DNA of 64,000 nt. Origin: Microthyrium microscopicum. Its lineage: Eukaryota; Ascomycota; Dothideomycetes; Microthyriales; Microthyriaceae. The stretch spans positions 2,061,860 through 2,125,859 of the forward strand of contig MU004231.1 of the NCBI GenBank assembly GCA_010405405.1. Direction: 5' to 3'. This document shows positions 35,262 to 47,627 of this stretch, one piece after another. Numbering within the stretch: position 1 is the stretch's first letter; each line of letters starts with the position of its first letter. The notes beneath the pieces were generated by a model. The model ran no database searches. It was given only the letters and a program-made list of their open reading frames with translations, and was not told where the DNA came from. The position numbers and the translations under genes were made by a program.

Positions 35262-36855
35262 TCAAGCCGGCACTTTCGACTCGCGTCTAAACATGGAGAT
35301 CAATGATTTTCGTTTGCTCATTTTCGGCGTCGGTTTCTCGTCTGGAATCGCTGGCGGAGGCGGTATCACCGTAGCGGGCACAGTTTGCACTACGACTGGA
35401 AAGAGCCCTGGTGCTGCATTAGCCATACTCTTGCTCGACGAAGGGCGCGAGTGGTTGGTATATCCAGCCTTTGGTTTTGGGAATGGTTGAAGGCTTTGCC
35501 GGCTCGATGTGTGTTGATGTGCAAATGAAGACTGACCATGCGATTTGTTGGTGTCGGAGAGTTTGAGGGACGCTTCGTTTAGGAGATTACCGGTAGAGTC
35601 ATTAAGCTTGGTGGAAGGATATAGAGAAGGGGGTGCATTGCGTACTCGTTGCTCCTTGTATGGCTGGCCTTTGGATAAGTATTTCGGGCTAGGGATTTCG
35701 GGGGTCGAGGAATGGGTGGAGCGTTCGTCAACGTCCTCCATCATGTTTTTAGGGGGGTGGAGGCTGACTCTGCGCTGTTTGGGCTTTTGTTCTTCAGCGC
35801 CGGTCGTGGTGGAGGACTTGCGGCTGCCAAAGATGGACATTTTGCGCTTCTCCTTCTCGGGAGGAGAAGACATGGTGTCACCGTTCGCTTCAATCGTGGA
35901 TTTTCGAGCGGAAACCGACTTGCGTTTGGCATTGGAAATGGCCTTTCGAAGACCACCGCTGTTCTGATCTTCAAGCTTGTCAATCTCTCCAGAGACGGTA
36001 CGTCCATTGGTAGCGAGGCAATCTTCCCGGATAGGTGAGAATTTCACAACACCCCGATCTGGAGTAACACCTAAAACCTCTGATAAAAATGCTTGCGTGA
36101 GAGCAGAGTTGCGTTTGTTAGTGGCTGCTTGGCAATGTGCTTCTACAGCTGACATGTTGAGAAAATACGCAGGTTCAAATGTTCCACCGTACATCAAACA
36201 TGCAGAGTGTGTAATGGTTATCATGACTGAGGCCTCAGGTCGCTGATATCGTAGCGCAATATGGCTCGATAAGTCGGTAACAAGCGAGTACTCGTCCTTG
36301 ATCTTGGACATGTTAGCCTCTCCTGCCATCTATTGATTCTTTACACTTTCTTACAATGACATTAGTCCGTAGCTCAGCAATAACGGGAGACTCGTGTCGA
36401 GCTTGATCGGTTGTATGATGGTCCCACCCATCTTTGTATGAGAACTGATCGTCAAAGTACAGAGTCTTTCGTCTTCCGGGATCTTGTTGTTGTGCTAATG
36501 GTGGTGCTTGTACGACAGACTTCTTCCTCATCTCTTTCATACTCTTTGAGCTTTTAACGCTCTTACCACTTTGCGAGGTCTCCCAATCTGGATGTTGAAC
36601 GCTTCCCCCAGGCGATAGAGGAATGTTGGGACCAGAGCTTCTCGGTGAAGCTGGTTCTGAGGGATCACCAAAGTGAAATCCGGAAATTGCTGGTGACATT
36701 GGTGCTTGTGAACTCGGTCGCGAGCTGTGGTGAGAAGGTAAAACTAGGGATTTTGGAACTTTGCGGCCATTGTCGATTGAGGAAGGTCCAGTTGTATCTG
36801 CGGTCAGAACATCGGATCCTGTAGTTGATGTTGATGCTTTAGCTATGTGAGGCAT
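35262..36855 (-). CDS. Large MIF (macrophage migration inhibitory factor)-fold protein with disordered flanks
   Basis: Exons 36355-36855 and 35262-36302 are joined by a 52-base intron (GTAAGA donor, GCTAAC branch) to 513 aa. Residues 1-155 are Ser/Pro-rich. The MIF-like domain covers about 160-275: ELRTNVIIKDEYSLVTDLSS, SVMITITHSACLMYGGTFEP, NKRNSALTQAFLSEVLGVTPDRG, aligning with human MIF AVHVVPDQLMAFGGSSEP and RISPDRVYINY. The rest is a basic, serine-rich tail (RKSTIEANGD, KRKMSIFGSRKSS, KMSKRKSLISMFRRES). The tautomerase of canonical MIF needs a free N-terminal proline; here the domain is internal and starts ELRTNV, so that activity is not expected. A scaffold or signalling role, perhaps phospho-regulated, is inference. 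Confidence 0.85.
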
Positions 36856-38348
36856 TGTTGACGATATGGTCGAGGCTTAGCTGAACTTGAAGGGAGGAGG
36901 AGGCTTTTGAATGATGGAATGCAATGTGACCAGCAAACTAACAAGCCTCAAAGTCCAAAACCAGTTTGAGGCTTCTGAGCTTGCAAGGCTAGAACGGTGA
37001 ATTCGTGGGACCGTGAACACGGCTCGCTGGTCCTAATGTGGCGTTATTAGGCTGAATATTTCACAACGCTTGCGATTGAAGCGCAATCAGAGCCTAGAGC
37101 ACCCCGTGCGCGTGCATTCAAGGTGTTAGTATCGTATGCTGTAAAAGATGAACAGATATGAAGAGAAACCGGTCATGAATGGACAATGAAGATGTTGTAA
37201 CGCAGTAGATAAATCAAAAGGCAATCCAGGAGAAGATATGACAGATCTAAAAGGTTCAGGTTGTTGGATCAAGATTCAATGGTTTGCTTGCAAGTTGGGA
37301 CGCTCAAAGCTGGAATTTTGGCGTCAGAGGCGGGCAAGTGGAGACTCCAAAAGCAGTCGAGGCGTATGTTACCCACCCGCGCACCTGGGGAAGGGCCGAA
37401 GGAGACTTGAGACTTGACTCCTTAAGATCGAGACGGATCTTGAATCTTGATGGCAGGATCAACGCAACCTTTGGCAACCACGAGCTCTGCAACGAACCAG
37501 CAGCATGGATAGCGGATAGCATGAGTAGTGGACCAAATGCTTTGATGGATGCCGTGGATGCTTGGATTTGATACCACTGACTATCCCCAACGCGGGCTGT
37601 CCGTTGCTATCTACTGGGCCCGGTGCGGATCGTAGGCACGATGAGTTGGGTTCCAGATCCAATCCCAGAGTAGTAGGCAGGAGCTTGATCTTGATATTGA
37701 TCTTGAGCTTGAGGGTGCCTTAGCAGCGATCCCTGAGACTCCCAACTTCTACTCCTCTCAACTTGTAAGATAGCGTCAGGGATGCGCCGTGAAAGGACAA
37801 CAAGCAAACATCTGAAGGCTGGCTCGAGTTTGCAACCAGACCAAATGTTGGCTTGCTCCAATATATTATTTATCTGGGTCAGCAGTGTCAGGTATTCTCC
37901 AATGGCCATATAACGAGCATGGGAATCACCCCAGACTCCGTAAAGCTTGAATACAGCAATGGTCTGTGTGGCTTGTGTTACAGGACAACAGGGGGAACTC
38001 GCAATATCAGAACAAGCATTACAAACCTATCGTGCCTATCAAAGTCCCAAAGCAGCTGTGGTTCCCAAAATGCGAATTTCAAAGTCAGCTTCTCCAAGCC
38101 TCTCCAGGGGATTAATGGAGAGTCTTGTCAAATCTTGGTAGCTCCGTTCCCGCTACTATCCTTACCCCTGATCCCGGAGCCACAGATCATGATTCCTGAT
38201 ACCACCCACCATGATCTTCCCTTGCATCTTCTATCCATTATCCATATTAAAAGTTGGGATAAGCAATCGCCTACGGTATGTGCTCGTGCTCACTGCACAG
38301 CCATCAAGCAAGTTCCAATGGAGAGGGTCGGCAGCTGAGATCCTGAAT
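36856..38348. other. Intergenic interval upstream of the MIF-fold gene
   Basis: No supported gene in about 1.5 kb. The plus ORF 37853-38338 (161 codons) and the ORFs around 37284-37571 lack family resemblance. A GATCTTGA-type short repeat lies near 37687-37712. Confidence 0.4.
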
Positions 38349-38580
38349 TTTGTGAGATTATAGTCGAACTCCAGCGAAGTGGGTAACCCCTTCGGTATAT
38401 TTCAAGCTTACCAAATAACTAAGAGCTTATAAGGCTAACGTTACTTATAAAGGAAACGCTAATCCACTTCCCGTCCGGAACCAGATATAAAATTCGACTA
38501 TAATCTTATATTCCGACATTTGACGCTAATGTAATACATTAGCGCCTAATGTCAGAATTTTGTCGGAGTATAAAACACCC
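38349..38580. repeat. Nested inverted repeats, MITE-like
   Basis: AGATTATAGTCGAA at 38355-38368 is inverted perfectly at 38493-38506. Immediately right, CGCTAATGTA (38524-38533) and TACATTAGCG (38535-38544) form a perfect hairpin with one central base, extending imperfectly outward to GACATT...AATGTC. GAATTTTGT occurs at both outer edges. It looks like a small non-autonomous transposon, possibly two nested, or a decayed one. Confidence 0.5.
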
Positions 38581-39634
38581 AATGAAGGCAAGATCCGAGC
38601 CTGACGGATACAGGACGAGCTGAATGCCGACCCTCTCCAATCAAGTTCGAAGTACCTAAAGCTTAAGAAGCAGCTTCGACTTATCTTGGCAGCAAGAAGT
38701 GTCGTTTATCGATTTCGCAAAACACTGCGAAATATGACATTCCCAATCGTCCCCTGGTTCTTATCTTTCAAGGCTTGATGGTACAGATGGATGAACCCGT
38801 GAAAGGTTGACAGCATGGTTCCACCCCACGGAGAAGCAACAGGGCGTCACGTGGCGTAAGGAAGTGTCACGCTTGCCCAGTCGGCACAAGATCACTTATT
38901 ATTTATGCCCTCCGCTCAACTCTACATGTACATACTGCAATCCAGTTTGACAGTTTGTCTGATAGAACGCGATCCGTGATCCGCGACCTTTTAACAAGCG
39001 ACGTGATCAATTCTGGGGCCAGCGGCCAGCCCCTGCGTTCGCAAAGCCTAGCGTTGCGTTCCTGCATGACACTATACGCAATTCAGCCCAAAAGTGCCTC
39101 TTTTCAAGCCTCACTTTTAACGACGCTCTAACTCGTACATTGAAAGAGTTGACCGAATGAATGCCTTAAAGCCTGACTCCTTACTAGCTACCTATTGAGA
39201 CCAGTGCTTGGGAGTGTCTTCGCGCTTTATCGGGGGATAGAATCGTCTATATTGTGAGAGAGAAGCTCCTGTTCATGTCTGAAAAGAACCAAACCTTTCT
39301 TTAAGACTGGATTGGATAGATAGTAGTTACAGTAGAGAAGGTAAAGTCAAAAGACCGATCAATTGATTGATGGCCGAGGATCCGCCGACGTGCCTTCCTC
39401 TTCTCTCCAAGAAATGACCTGCCAACCTCAGTGAGTCAGTGCATCAAAGCAATTCAGCAAACATCTACTCCGCGCGCAGGACAAGCTCACGAATATACGA
39501 ATTGTTACCATCAAATAGCATCATCTACTCCCGCAGTCAGCGGCAGGCTATCTCCGCCTTTTCATCTCCCTCCAACACTCGTGGCGACTGGGTCTCATAC
39601 TCTCACCGCTGTCTTCGACATTTTGATAACAGTC
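38581..39634. other. Intergenic interval upstream of the 2EXR-like cluster
   Basis: No gene recognised. The plus-strand frame from 39431 is continuous with the first 2EXR-like gene, but its extra residues are low in family character and I start that gene at 39635. Confidence 0.4.
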
Positions 39635-40912
39635 ATGCGAACCTCTCCAATGGCAATAGGCGCTCCAATCGAGGCACCCGAAAGCTGGTTTCGCAGCGAT
39701 CTGGGACAACAATGTGCACTGAACGAGGAAATGAAACACTTCAATATAGTTCTTCACCTGCCAGCCTTTCCATTTTTCGACATGCCCCTCGAGGTTCGCC
39801 AACTAGTCTATAATTTTGCCTTGCCAGAGACCATACAGAAGTTGCGAAAAACGTCTTCAGCCATCCGACAAGAAGTCGATGAGTTTCTGGCCGTGGAGAG
39901 ATACCATATCCTGGATCTCAATCCCCATAGATGGGCCAGCTCAAATGTACAAGATATTGGTCTTGGATTAGTCCGTATCATGCGTCTTGTTCGCCTCAAA
40001 GGGGTTGACTATGCCGATTTCAAGGTAATTTGAACTAAAGATTCAGGTCTTTTGGTTTGTACTAACATACTAACTTAGAGATATATCTCAGTTTTCTCCC
40101 GCTCCAACACGTAAGTTCAGCTTTTTAGGTTACTTCGCAGCTTCTTACTAACTGCCTATAGGGAACTCGTGTCTTTTGATCCTTTTGCGTTCGATATAAG
40201 TGAAGTACAAAAGATTCGGAAGCTCGTCTTCCAGTTTCGAGGTCCAAATCTGAGCATCACTGAAACCTGCCAGTGTAGCACAACGAATCTATGTCTCCAC
40301 GATCTAGAATTTGTGTTTCCCAACCTAAGGTCCTTGGTCATTTTCCAGGCGGCTAAAGGCGAAGATCGACTAATGCCACAATTCATCCATTACACAATCA
40401 ACTGGCAGGCAGGAATCGAGGCAACGAAGGTTGACACTAGCACATTTGATCCGACACACAGTCGCTGGGTGGATATCAACATTGCAATCCACGGAGCAGC
40501 ATCGAGCTCCACGTTATGTTGCCGTCTCCTCTCGCAGCTGCAGGCTTTTTACTCTGAGTTTAATTGTCCCTGTTTCGCTCGAACGTTGATCCCAGTAAAC
40601 CCAAGACGAGGAGGGACCCCAAGCCCGAACTGCACCTTCCATCCTGATGTACAGGCTCCAACGGCACAATCTTTGCGCGCTGAGTCTATGTCCATACATA
40701 GCTTGCTGGACGTAGCCACGTTCAGATCTACCAAGCAGTCACGGTTGGTTTGGGTATGTGAGCTGATGGAATGGATTCGAGTTACGCATACTCTGCACAC
40801 AGAAGAAAGTCTGTGCGTTTGGGAATTCTTCTTACAACTCTGGTATGATTACCACAATAACAGTCCAGATTCCAAGCAGCGAAAGTTTCGGGGGCGCTTG
40901 CGGGGGCGTTGA
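39635..40912 (+). CDS. 2EXR/F-box-like family protein, paralog A
   Basis: Exons 39635-40024, 40079-40110 and 40162-40912 give 390 aa. Near residue 15 is SWFRSDLGQQCALNEEM, the family N-terminal motif; then FPFFDMPLEVRQLVYNFALPET, the 2EXR/F-box-like opening helix; TSSAIRQEVDEF; and CQCSTTNLCLHDLEF with VFPNLRSL (about 165-195). The rest is helical with scattered tryptophans. A frame continues upstream to an ATG at 39431, but starting at 39635 gives the short N-terminus seen in its paralogs. Unlike paralogs B-D, it has no intron after the LGQQC...EEM motif. The 32-base second exon has exactly the same length and phase as in paralog B. Function unknown; related fungal 2EXR proteins are uncharacterised, and ubiquitin-ligase adaptor is only a possibility. 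Confidence 0.75.
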
Positions 40913-41714
40913 AGCACCAAAGCATAGAGAAATTGACTGGCACCAGGCGATGAATGAGGAAGAAAACTCTCTAGCGTCAAACTGAACGAACACTCTCTAC
41001 AACCAGTCCCAACGACCTCCATTTTAAATATGTTCCACATGATCTATCGAGTCCTTCGATTACCATCGCACGCGTCTATTCTTTGACGAATATTGATTAC
41101 AGTGGGGATCAAAGCCGTGCTTCGTTCAAAACGTGCTAGGCAGACATCGTTGTCAATGACAGCAGTCATGAGAAAAACGGCTATTTTGTCACACAGCGTT
41201 ATTCAGAAGATACAATAATAACTGATCCATTTCCGTCCTCTGTTCATCGATGCTCCAGATGAGATCTTGACTGTTTGTTTCATCAACGCGGCATCTGTTC
41301 ACTCTCTCCTAATCATCCCCTTGGTTGTGGGATAAGCTATTACGCCATCAACTGGTCTGCGACAGGATCGCCTCCATTTTCTGCTCCAGAGCATTCCATG
41401 GCCTGTATAAGACAGGCAACTTATATCATGAACTGCCCACAGGCCTAGCATATAGGGCAATGCGCCTAGAGCTCCTTCTCGGGTATAGACCCATCGTATT
41501 TTCTTCCTGCCGAGTCTAGCTGATACTCAGAGAGTGAGAATCCGAAGAGGCGTCATTAACATTCCGGGTAATCACTTTCTGAGATTTCGAGAGGAACTAA
41601 GTGACGCTCCAGGTGAGGAAACCTGGGGTTGTCTCTTCTCTATAAAGCTGCGCACTTCTTCACCATCTCGCTCAAACAATCTGCATCATCCAATCGACTC
41701 TCACAACCTCAAAC
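40913..41714. other. Spacer between paralogs A and B
   Basis: No supported gene. CTATAAAG at about 41640-41647, roughly 70 bases before the ATG of paralog B, is a plausible TATA box. Confidence 0.45.
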
Positions 41715-43340
41715 ATGGCGCCAAAGCTCGAAGATGTGGTGCCCAAAGATTGGCTCCTCAGTGATCTCGGCCAGTATTGCCTCTTGTATGAGCAGATGGT
41801 ATGTTAAAGAGCTCATATGAAACTGAGAGACCTTTCCGCCATTAGTAGGCCATAGCTAACAAAATGGCAGCAAAAGCTCAATATCGTCATTCATGCATCT
41901 CCAAATGGATGTCCTTGGTCGTCTCGAATGCCAGGAGAGCTTCGTGACATGGTCTACGGATTTTGCCTTCCCAAGACTCTGCGAGCTTTACGAAACACTT
42001 CCAAACAAATCCGAGCAGAGGTGGATGAATGGAGAACTAGAAATCAGTATCATGTGCTGGTTCTTTCTTCGGACTTGTCTGAATCGAACTACTTATATCA
42101 CCGTGGCCTTAAAGAGCTCGGAAATGAATTGGTTCGGATTTTGAGACTCAGCCGTTCGACAAAACTCATGAACCACAGCAATACTAAGGCAAGATACTGC
42201 GGGTCAATCATTCTTTACAGGCATACTCATATAACTTAGATCTTCAATCTTGTGTTCGATCATTTCGCTAAGTGAGTTGGCTCTTTGGCCAGCTGTTGCC
42301 TTCATTTGATCTTTCTTTCCTTCCCTCCTCCATTCAAGTTTATAATGCTTTAGCGGTGCGCTAAACTGACATTCTATAGAGATGGCCAAAACCCCTTTGA
42401 ACTCGACCTCAATGCTACCCAGAGTATTCGGAAACTCATCATTACATCAAAATACGATAACCCTATGTATATGTACTCATCAAGTAACCTTTCCTTCGTG
42501 ACACCGACAACAAGCTGTCAATGCTCTACTCAACGCCTCTGCCTGCACGACCTACAACTCGTATTTCCCAATCTGAAGGATCTTGTAATATACCAGACCT
42601 CTGAGAACCAAGTGGCGGGATACTACCACAACCGCCGGCCGCGGTTTTCCCACTTCATGATCAGATGGGACAAGGGCATTGAGGCATCAACACTGCACAT
42701 GCAGACGTTTCGACCTGGTGATATGGATTGGTATCAAATCACGACTGCTATGAAGCCCCATGTCGCGTACTTGTCACCAGCTTCCAAACTCTTCATGAAA
42801 ATTCAGCAAGTCTATATCAAGCTCAACAAGCAAGTGCGATATCCTCCAGATTGGGAAGGAGGGAAAAAACTTTCTAACTCGAAACATTTAGCGCTCATAC
42901 GCACCGACCGAATTAAGCAGATGCGACCAATGTTCAAGGCTTTGGGCAACCTCCTGGCGAAATACCCATCCGACGACGAAGGCTACAGTAGCGTGCTCTC
43001 AGAGATGAAAAGATGTAAGTTCTGCCAGTGTGAAATCTACTCTATTCGTTGTTCTTTTCACCAAAACGTTTCCTGAGCTTTTTTCGAGCGTGCCCACCAA
43101 AAAACCACACACTACTATGATTTTATACTAACCAATGTAGGGGCTCGGGTGATTACTCCGACAAAATCCGATGAGAACGTTGAAGTACTTGCCAGTCTCT
43201 TCTTGGAGAATATGTGGAAGGGCAGCGTTGGGCAACTTACACGTCACCAACCATCAGGAATTCCACGACATCGAATCAAGATCAAGATCAAGAAGAGGGC
43301 TCGAACTCGGGCTTCAAATTTGAACCACGACAAAATCTGA
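41715..43340 (+). CDS. 2EXR/F-box-like family protein, paralog B
   Basis: Exons 41715-41798, 41871-42188, 42240-42271, 42380-43014 and 43141-43340 give 422 aa. The N-terminus is MAPKLEDVVPKDWLLSDLGQ followed by YCLLYEQM, then RMPGELRDMVYGFCLPKTL, TSKQIRAEVDEW, and CQCSTQRLCLHDLQ with LVFPNLKDLVI. The intron after 42188 begins GCAAGA instead of GT; splicing there is required because the frame otherwise stops, and it yields a 32-base exon identical in length and phase to that of paralog A. The C-terminus is basic (RIKIKIKKRARTR). The tandem position and shared motifs show it arose by local duplication, but the sequences have diverged strongly, so the duplication is old. Confidence 0.78.
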
Positions 43341-44055
43341 TTCATGTTGAGACTTTGAGCGGGTTCATTAGGAATGTTGGCATAGGCTAAGACGGCTAGC
43401 ATCATGAGCTCCTCTCGCCTTGGACTCCTTGACGGTGCTTGGTGAAGTGGAATGATGGATTAGTAGATATTGAATAAGACGAAGACTATCCCACCTGAGA
43501 CGGTTCCTTCCACTATCTCTGATCACTATATACTGAACAGACGACACTGACTTCAAACTCCGATCAGAATGAAACGACTAAATATCACTGGTAAGAAGCA
43601 CAAATTACAAACACCACACTAGAAGACTGCAATGGCTTGGCACAAATAGTACAATGAGTGCGTTGTCTACCACCGCTCCTGATGAAGAGCATACTTTGGA
43701 TTCCCACCCCGATCGATATTCTACTAGTACCTACGTTATACCCTAATAGGAATCAAGGTGTCAAAAATGGAATGTAGACGGGTAGGATCTAAGAAGCATG
43801 GGAGTACATAACGAGGCGACTGGAAAGCTGCTTCCGTTTTAGCACATGAGTGAGTCGCTACTTCCTAAAAAAATACTTAACTGAGGTTTCAAGGTTTACT
43901 CTTCAGGCTTCGATTTCCCACTTAGAGGTGGAAATAGCGCACATTGTATTCTCCGTCTTCCAAGGTCCGAGAATTTTCATTTCTCTAGCTCTATTCTCTA
44001 TCGTCAACGGAGCAACAAGAACCCACCTTACCCAGCTTGAACCATCACTGTCTCA
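43341..44055. other. Spacer between paralogs B and C
   Basis: No gene supported. The plus frame 43850-44176 overlaps the first exon of paralog C in another frame and is not accepted. Confidence 0.4.
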
Positions 44056-45845
44056 ATGGCTTCGACGGAGACTCCAGATGCAGCGGCACAATCAGAATCA
44101 GCGACTGACTCGAGCTCGACCCACAAGCCTGCTCCTGACTGGCGAGTGGGCGAACTGGGATTTCAGTGCGACTTAGCCGAAGAAACGGTACGTGATGCTC
44201 TAAAGTGCTCGACAAGTCCAATAGCAGCCACATCGGGCCAGACAAAGCAGTCAGTCCTGTGATTTGCAGGAAACTCTGGCCTCAAATACTTTCCAGGCGC
44301 TCTGGAGTGTTATCTAGGAGATGATAGGACACATTCTCTGAAATGCAACATTCACAATCGTAGTCAACAGAAGCAAGCCAGTGAAATCGCTACTCTGATG
44401 ACTGAGCCTTTGATCTTGTGAAGCTTATGCTAACATCCTGTTCACAGGGTGTTACCAGTCAACTTCTTTCCTCAAACTCCCTCTTGAGCTCCGCGAGTCC
44501 ATATACAGGCAAGTAGTTCCAAGATCCAAGACATAGGATGTGCTCACTAGCCCACAAAAGCTTGACGTTTGACTCTCTGTTAGCCCTATCATGCTAAAAC
44601 TCTTTTAGCTTCTCTACACCGAAAACACTTCAATCTATTCGACTCACTTCACACCCTATCCAAAAGGAAGTCGACGATTTCACAAATCGTTCCAAATACT
44701 ACTTCTTGGACATGTACAGCATATCCGATCTCGATTACAAGTACAAGAATGCCATTGGTCTATGTCGCGCAATTCAATACAAGCGCTACGTTGACAACCA
44801 TCTCGATGATGGTGACCTGAGTATCGATTGCGGAAAGTTCGATTATGTCTTCAATGGGAAGAACCCTGGCGATGTCTCCTTAACATTTCCTTTTGACCTC
44901 AACGCTGCGAAGGCGATCCGAAAGTTGGTTGTACACTTGTACGATGGAGCATTCGAGGATCTCATATCTTGCCGATGTGTCAATGCTGAAGCAGGAACGT
45001 TCTGTATCCACGACCTAGAATTCTTGTTTCCTAATCTCAAGAGTCTGGCAATCTTCACCAAACAACACATCATGCAAATGGCCTTCCCTTTTTACAGGAC
45101 CGACCTCTGGCTCACCCAACTCGACATTGATTGGGATGTAAGACTTCAATGGAAAATCAAATCCTCGACCCTAATCGAGCCCACGCAAGAGAACCACTTG
45201 GTAATTATGGAGCTGCTCAAATCCTCACTGGTCGAATTACCCATCAGTCGTCTGTTCTCGGATATACAAAATGTTTATGCAACCATTTTCAGCTATAAGC
45301 TCCAGCTCTCAATAATGCACAAGTCACGCCTACGTTCTCCATTCGCCGATGATGGACCATTCAAATGGGGCAAGGACGGCTGCTGGGACAAGAAAGAATT
45401 TGATGAGTTCCCATTGGCTGTAGGCAATAGCTCCTACCTCCAGGGACAATTGAAGTCTCTGTACACTCTTCTAGCCAAATATCCCTCTGAAGACGTTGCG
45501 AAGTCCGAGCTGATGAACCAACTGATACCATCGTGTAAATATCTCACTCTTTCCTACGGCAGTAATCATGTTGCTGCTGCACAGGCATTCACGAAGCAAC
45601 TATGGGAGGTGGCTGTTAATGGGAATGACAACGCGCGCATCGTTAAGGGATGCGGTGGCTCTGATATATGTGATGGTGCTCTCAGATGCAGTGAAGCTAT
45701 TGGATGTGGTGGCGGCATCAATTGTGTTGGTCGTCCCCGAGACAGTTATGACACCGAAATAGTACATGCTTGTACTGATTGCAAGGACAAGATCCAGAAT
45801 TGGTCGGAAGTAAAGCGCAAGATGTATATTATACATTACGTTTGA
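44056..45845 (+). CDS. 2EXR/F-box-like family protein, paralog C
   Basis: Exons 44056-44187, 44459-44508 and 44609-45845 give 472 aa. The family N-terminal motif is PDWRVGELGFQCDLAEET; the opening helix SFLKLPLELRESIYSF is split by an intron with a GC donor (AG/GCAAGT at 44509). Then follow STPKTLQSIRLTSHPIQKEV and CRCVNAEAGTFCIHDLEF with LFPNLKSLAIF. The last 90 residues are unusually cysteine- and glycine-rich (GCGGSDICDGALRCSEAIGC, then CTDCKD), which paralogs A, B and D lack. Acceptor of the first intron: the site TTACCAG is used because the nearer CACAG breaks the frame. Confidence 0.75.
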
Positions 45846-46433
45846 ATATGTAGGTTCTGCAAAATTCACCCTCTCGGGGTCCGTGGAAGTGCTGATTTCG
45901 GCCGGGAAATAGCTATCTGGGCCCATCAAGAATGTAAAAGTAATGCTGGTCCATCATCTCAGCTGTTATTCGTTTGAGATACAAGATGCAACTCACAAGC
46001 TATTGTGAGCCGTACTGTGCCGCTGAAGCCTGAGTTACCGCAAAGCGCTTATAATTTTAGATTATTGAGACTCAAGCATAGTTTTTCGGACTGGGTAGGA
46101 TCTGGCCTATCAATTAAATCAGTCTGACGCTTATCCAGAATAAGCTTTGTGCCAATATATATTCATTTCCCTGGTATGGGAGAAGGCCAGCAGGTGGACC
46201 GAGCCTTTGTAGTTTGTTAGAGATGTAGCATGGCAGGAAGAATACTCAACTACAAGCAGGTAGGGTTATCACTATTCCTACGTTCTAGATTATGGAATAG
46301 TAAGAAAGTAAGCGAATATCGGGACGATCACGGATGTTCCGGGGGCCATTGCGCCTGGTTTTCTAGAGTATAAAGGAGGGACAGAGACCTATCTAGCATG
46401 CTACAGCAACTACACTCCAAATAGTGTGATGAG
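45846..46433. promoter_or_regulatory. Upstream region of the formate/nitrite transporter
   Basis: TATAAA lies at 46369-46374, 60 bases before the ATG. TTATCA at 46266-46271 (TGATAA on the other strand) fits the HGATAR site of AreA/NIT2 nitrogen regulators, and TTATCC is at 46131-46136. Nitrogen control is the rule for fungal nitrite transporters, but two GATA-like sites in 600 bases could occur by chance. Confidence 0.4.
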
Positions 46434-47627
46434 ATGGATACTTTGACACCTGCGCAGGCGACGGAGCTAGTTTCGAGGATTGGAGCGAAGAAGGCGCAGG
46501 CAAAATATGTCAAAGTCGCTGTGAGCTCGTTTCTGTCTGGTCCACTCCTTGGATTTGGGTACGATCAAAAGATTCCTGATGTCGAGAACAGGTACTGACA
46601 CTGAGTTGGCAGCTGCTCCCTTCTCGTTGCGACGAATGCTTCACCATGGTACATCGAAAACGCGCCAGGTTTGCTCCGAACAATCGGCGGCCTTGTCTTT
46701 CCAGTCGGATTGACGATGATAATGCTCACTGGATCTGAGTTGTTTACGAGCAATGTTATGGTACGACAAGATGCCATCGTCAGCTATGGCCACCGGCTAA
46801 TCACGCGCAGTATATGACCACAGCTCTGCTTCATCGTCGCGTGAGTGCCGGGAATCTGCTGATATCATGGGTCATATCCTACTTTGGTAACCTACTCGGC
46901 ATGATCACATTCGTGGCATTGATAGCCGGCTATGGGGGAGTTTTCCACGAACCGGTGCTAAGGAAGACTGCTATTTCACTGGCAATGAAGAAGGCCGTAT
47001 ATCCAGCATGGCATCAGATCTTTCTCAAAGCCATTGGCGCAAACTGGCTGGTCTGCTTTGCAATGTTTGGTAGCATAATGTCCCGGGAAGCGATCAGTAA
47101 GATGTTCATACTTTGGATGCCAGTTACATGCTTTGCGGCTTTGGGACTGGACCACGTAATTGCGAATATGTTTTATATCCCATTGTAGGTGCTCCAGTAA
47201 CTTGCATATGTTTACAGCTGACGATTTCAGGGGAATCTGGGTTGGCGCTCCCATCAGCGTTGGATACTATATCTGGAAAAGTATGATTCCAGCGCTTCTG
47301 GGTAACATCGTGGGTGGAGGTCTGTTTGTTGGTACGGCTTACTGGTATCTCTACATTTGCGGCGAAGAACAGGATATTCTTCTGGATGCCAGTGGAATCC
47401 GACAGCGAGCGAATCCTGATATGGTACTAAGTGAAGCCACGTCAGTATCGTCAAGAGTCTCTCCGGACGAAAAGGTTCCTGGCAAGATAACTATGGCTGA
47501 AGATATAGAGCAAGCGGGAGGATCGCGTCAGATGGGCTATTCAGGAGCGATGGCAGAAGGACGATTCTTGAGTAGCATTGGCGTGGATTTGAAAGATGAT
47601 GGGCCGACGACGAAGAAGCGCGTATAG
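46434..47627 (+). CDS. Formate/nitrite transporter (FNT family, NitA-like)
   Basis: Exons 46434-46558, 46613-46760, 46811-47184 and 47231-47627 give 347 aa. Six membrane helices are visible: KVAVSSFLSGPLLGFGCSLL, GGLVFPVGLTMIMLTGSELF, LLISWVISYFGNLLGMITFV, ANWLVCFAMFGS, FILWMPVTCFAALGLDHVIA and ALLGNIVGGGLFVGTAYW. GLDHVIANMFYIPLGIW is the family signature around the second broken helix. FNT proteins are pentameric channels that move nitrite or formate across the plasma membrane; Aspergillus NitA is a nitrite carrier. No nitrate-assimilation genes (niaD, niiA, crnA) adjoin it here. The final 80 residues are a polar cytoplasmic tail. All introns have clean GTACG or GTAGG donors and CAG acceptors. 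Confidence 0.92.

Noticed and set aside
37853-38338. 161-codon plus ORF
   Set aside because: No family; residue pattern irregular with no predicted fold or secretion signal.
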